Shown in pieces: positions 19,024 through 20,490 of a stretch of DNA of 20,490 nucleotides. The notes beneath the pieces are model-generated. The model was not told where the DNA came from. It did no database searches and worked only from the letters and a program-made list of their open reading frames with translations. Both the position numbers and the translations under genes were made by a program. The stretch spans positions 29,991 to 50,480 of the forward strand of contig NWUY0300009672.1 of NCBI GenBank assembly GCA_004151065.3. Direction: 5' to 3'. The stretch comes from Larix sibirica. Its lineage: Eukaryota > Streptophyta > Pinopsida > Pinales > Pinaceae. Positions within the stretch are counted from its first letter, which is position 1, and each line of letters starts with the position of its first letter.

Positions 19024-20490
19024 GCCGTTGTACTCTCAGTGGAGGGGAACATTAACTACAAACCGCCTCGGATTTGCCATCTGTCACTTTAAACCTACAA
19101 ACGGACTTCCTTAAAAGATAGCAAAGGATCCTGAATGAGCGGGGGTGTATTGTGCAGTTTCAGATCTCGAGTGATGTGCTGAATTTCGTTTTAGAAAAGA
19201 CTGTCTACGGTAGTTGGGGTAAGGAAGTGATCTCGTTAAGATATTTCAGATAGGTGTTGGGTTGAGAGGAAGGGAAAAGAGCCATCACGGTTTTGTTTTA
19301 GGCTGGATTATTTTCACATTTGAACCTCATATTGGAGTATGGGAGGTGCGGTTTTTCGAAGGAAGGAATCGAGCTCTCAGTTAGTAAAATGTTTTTAGTG
19401 CAAACTGTCGTTCCCGTGTAAATTATAGGTATGGAGTTTGATTTTGTTCTCAGTTATATTTTCCTTCTTGCCGCGTTTTAAATATTGATGCGCAGGGTTG
19501 ATCTCAGTACTCCACCTTTGTTTTCTTTTGCTGCATGGTCGCTTAAAACATGCATAGCTTGATTTTGATTTCAGAAATTAGTCTTTTGCTATTTTATTAC
19601 TGTTTGACATCAACGTTGAATTTTGTTATATATATATCTTGGGGTTAGTTGTGTAGATGCCCATGTCTTACCTATAGATTTCGTGGAAGAGATAGCGATA
19701 AGATTTATGTTTTTTTTATTTAATATATAAAATTATATTGTGCTTGGTTAGTTGTGAAACAGAGTGTCAAACCTTTTATCTGAGACATAGACACGTTTAC
19801 TGTGTAAAGATATTACAATGAGATCCAGAGGATTGGTGTAGCTCTGCCCCGAAATAATGGTTGTTGTAGGAAAGAACAGCTCGTATAGCAGTTGATCCAT
19901 CGTTTCTTTTTCGTAGTTATATTTATACATTGTAAACTCGGCCTTGCCTACTCCTTGGTTTGCGCAAACATCTCAAAGAGAAACCTGATCACCGAATTAA
20001 AAGTTTGATCTCTACATCTTTGTCTGGCTTGAAACCTTTGTTCTCCGTTTGCTTTTATGTTTTGCTGCCATCAAACTCTGTAAAGGTCTATTACGGTAAA
20101 TTCGTAGTTCTTCTGCCTAGATGTTGTTTACTGGTATTATTCTTCTTCTTATACTTTTAAGTTGTGCTAGTTTCTTAAAGTTAAGTCAAGGATAGAGTTT
20201 GGATTTATGGAGTCACCCTGATCTTGTTCATATTATGAGATAAGTATTGCATTTAGATATCTCTATACGGGATTGTATTACACACTCTATTCTACCATTC
20301 GGATCGGGATTGTATTACACACTCTATTCTACCATTCGGATCGACCGTCTTACACTATATGCACCATATAGTCACTGGATCGATATCTATAACCTGTTCA
20401 TTTTTTTTTTACTATCTGCACAGTTGAGTACTGTAGGTTACTTGTACCCAGTTGATACTTAACGTAACCGTGTCTTTCTTCCTCATAGGC
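19024..20490. other. CpG-rich, low-repeat region, probable gene flank or intron
   Basis: By hand count this stretch has 42 CpG in 1.47 kb, against four in 12001-13000. No long open frame exists (best are 60-71 codons at 19748-19930 minus, 19960-20160 plus and 20247-20462 plus, none with a known domain), and no transposon protein is visible. It holds TATA-like runs at about 19625-19637 and 19719-19740. The window ends with a pyrimidine tract TGTCTTTCTTCCTCATAG|GC (AG at 20487-20488), which would suit a 3' splice site. The best reading is unmethylated 5' flank, 5' UTR or first intron of a gene lying to the right, direction not proven. The N at 19023 is just outside. Confidence 0.45.
20269..20342. 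repeat. Perfect two-copy tandem repeat, 37-bp unit
   Basis: GGGATTGTATTACACACTCT and the following 17 bases (ATTCTACCATTCGGATC) occur at 20269-20305 and again at 20306-20342 with no mismatch. The unit length is not a multiple of three, so it is unlikely to be coding. Perfect identity suggests a recent duplication or an assembly artefact. Confidence 0.95.

Noticed and set aside
1-20490. tRNA, rRNA, CRISPR array or bacterial-type operon
   Set aside because: No cloverleaf with T-loop GTTCRANNC in a proper fold, no rRNA-like blocks, no regularly spaced identical repeats with unique spacers, and no compact gene layout.

Overview
The window looks like AT-rich, repeat-dominated nuclear DNA of a seed plant with a large genome. 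A gymnosperm such as a conifer is my best guess, but that is inference. The evidence is a plant-type L1 LINE (DUF4283-type ORF1, endonuclease, reverse transcriptase, zf-RVT and C-terminal RNase H), a second LINE fragment on the opposite strand, a Ty1/copia-like solo LTR, short AT-rich intron candidates, heavy CpG depletion over most of the window and no sign of bacterial gene organisation. I see no intact protein-coding gene, rRNA, tRNA or CRISPR array. Almost every coding stretch is broken by in-frame stops and frameshifts.

Layout. 1-103 is a (GAT)n-like microsatellite. 1279-1925 is an isolated 5' piece of LINE ORF1. 2123-2345 is a degenerate 20-21 bp minisatellite. 3186-9652 is a long, decayed, plus-strand LINE: ORF1 about 3555-4150, ORF2 about 4927-9009, and a probable A-run tail at 9644-9652. 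Its 3' UTR is interrupted by a 450-bp solo LTR (9183-9632) with matching TTTTT target-site duplications. 10290-10418 holds simple repeats. 11010-11776 is a minus-strand fragment of another LINE reverse transcriptase. 12906-13991 contains a dispersed ~250-bp direct repeat and a 141-bp tandem duplication.

15235-17574 holds a decayed, apparently intron-containing gene. It includes a recognisable SET-domain remnant (about 15983-16257) and ends in a segment weakly reminiscent of the plant CACTA-associated Transposase_24 family. 17754-18485 is a weak minus-strand decayed frame. 18901-19022 is a MITE-like hairpin. Beyond about 19.02 kb the sequence changes: by hand count, CpG rises from about 4 per kb (sampled at 12-13 kb) to about 29 per kb. 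This suggests the window leaves methylated repeats and enters the flank or intron of a real gene to the right.

Nothing here works as a pathway. The content is layered transposon insertions plus one decayed gene. The items most worth following are the SET-containing pseudogene with splice-like junctions, the CpG step with a hairpin at its edge, and the clean solo LTR that orders two insertion events.
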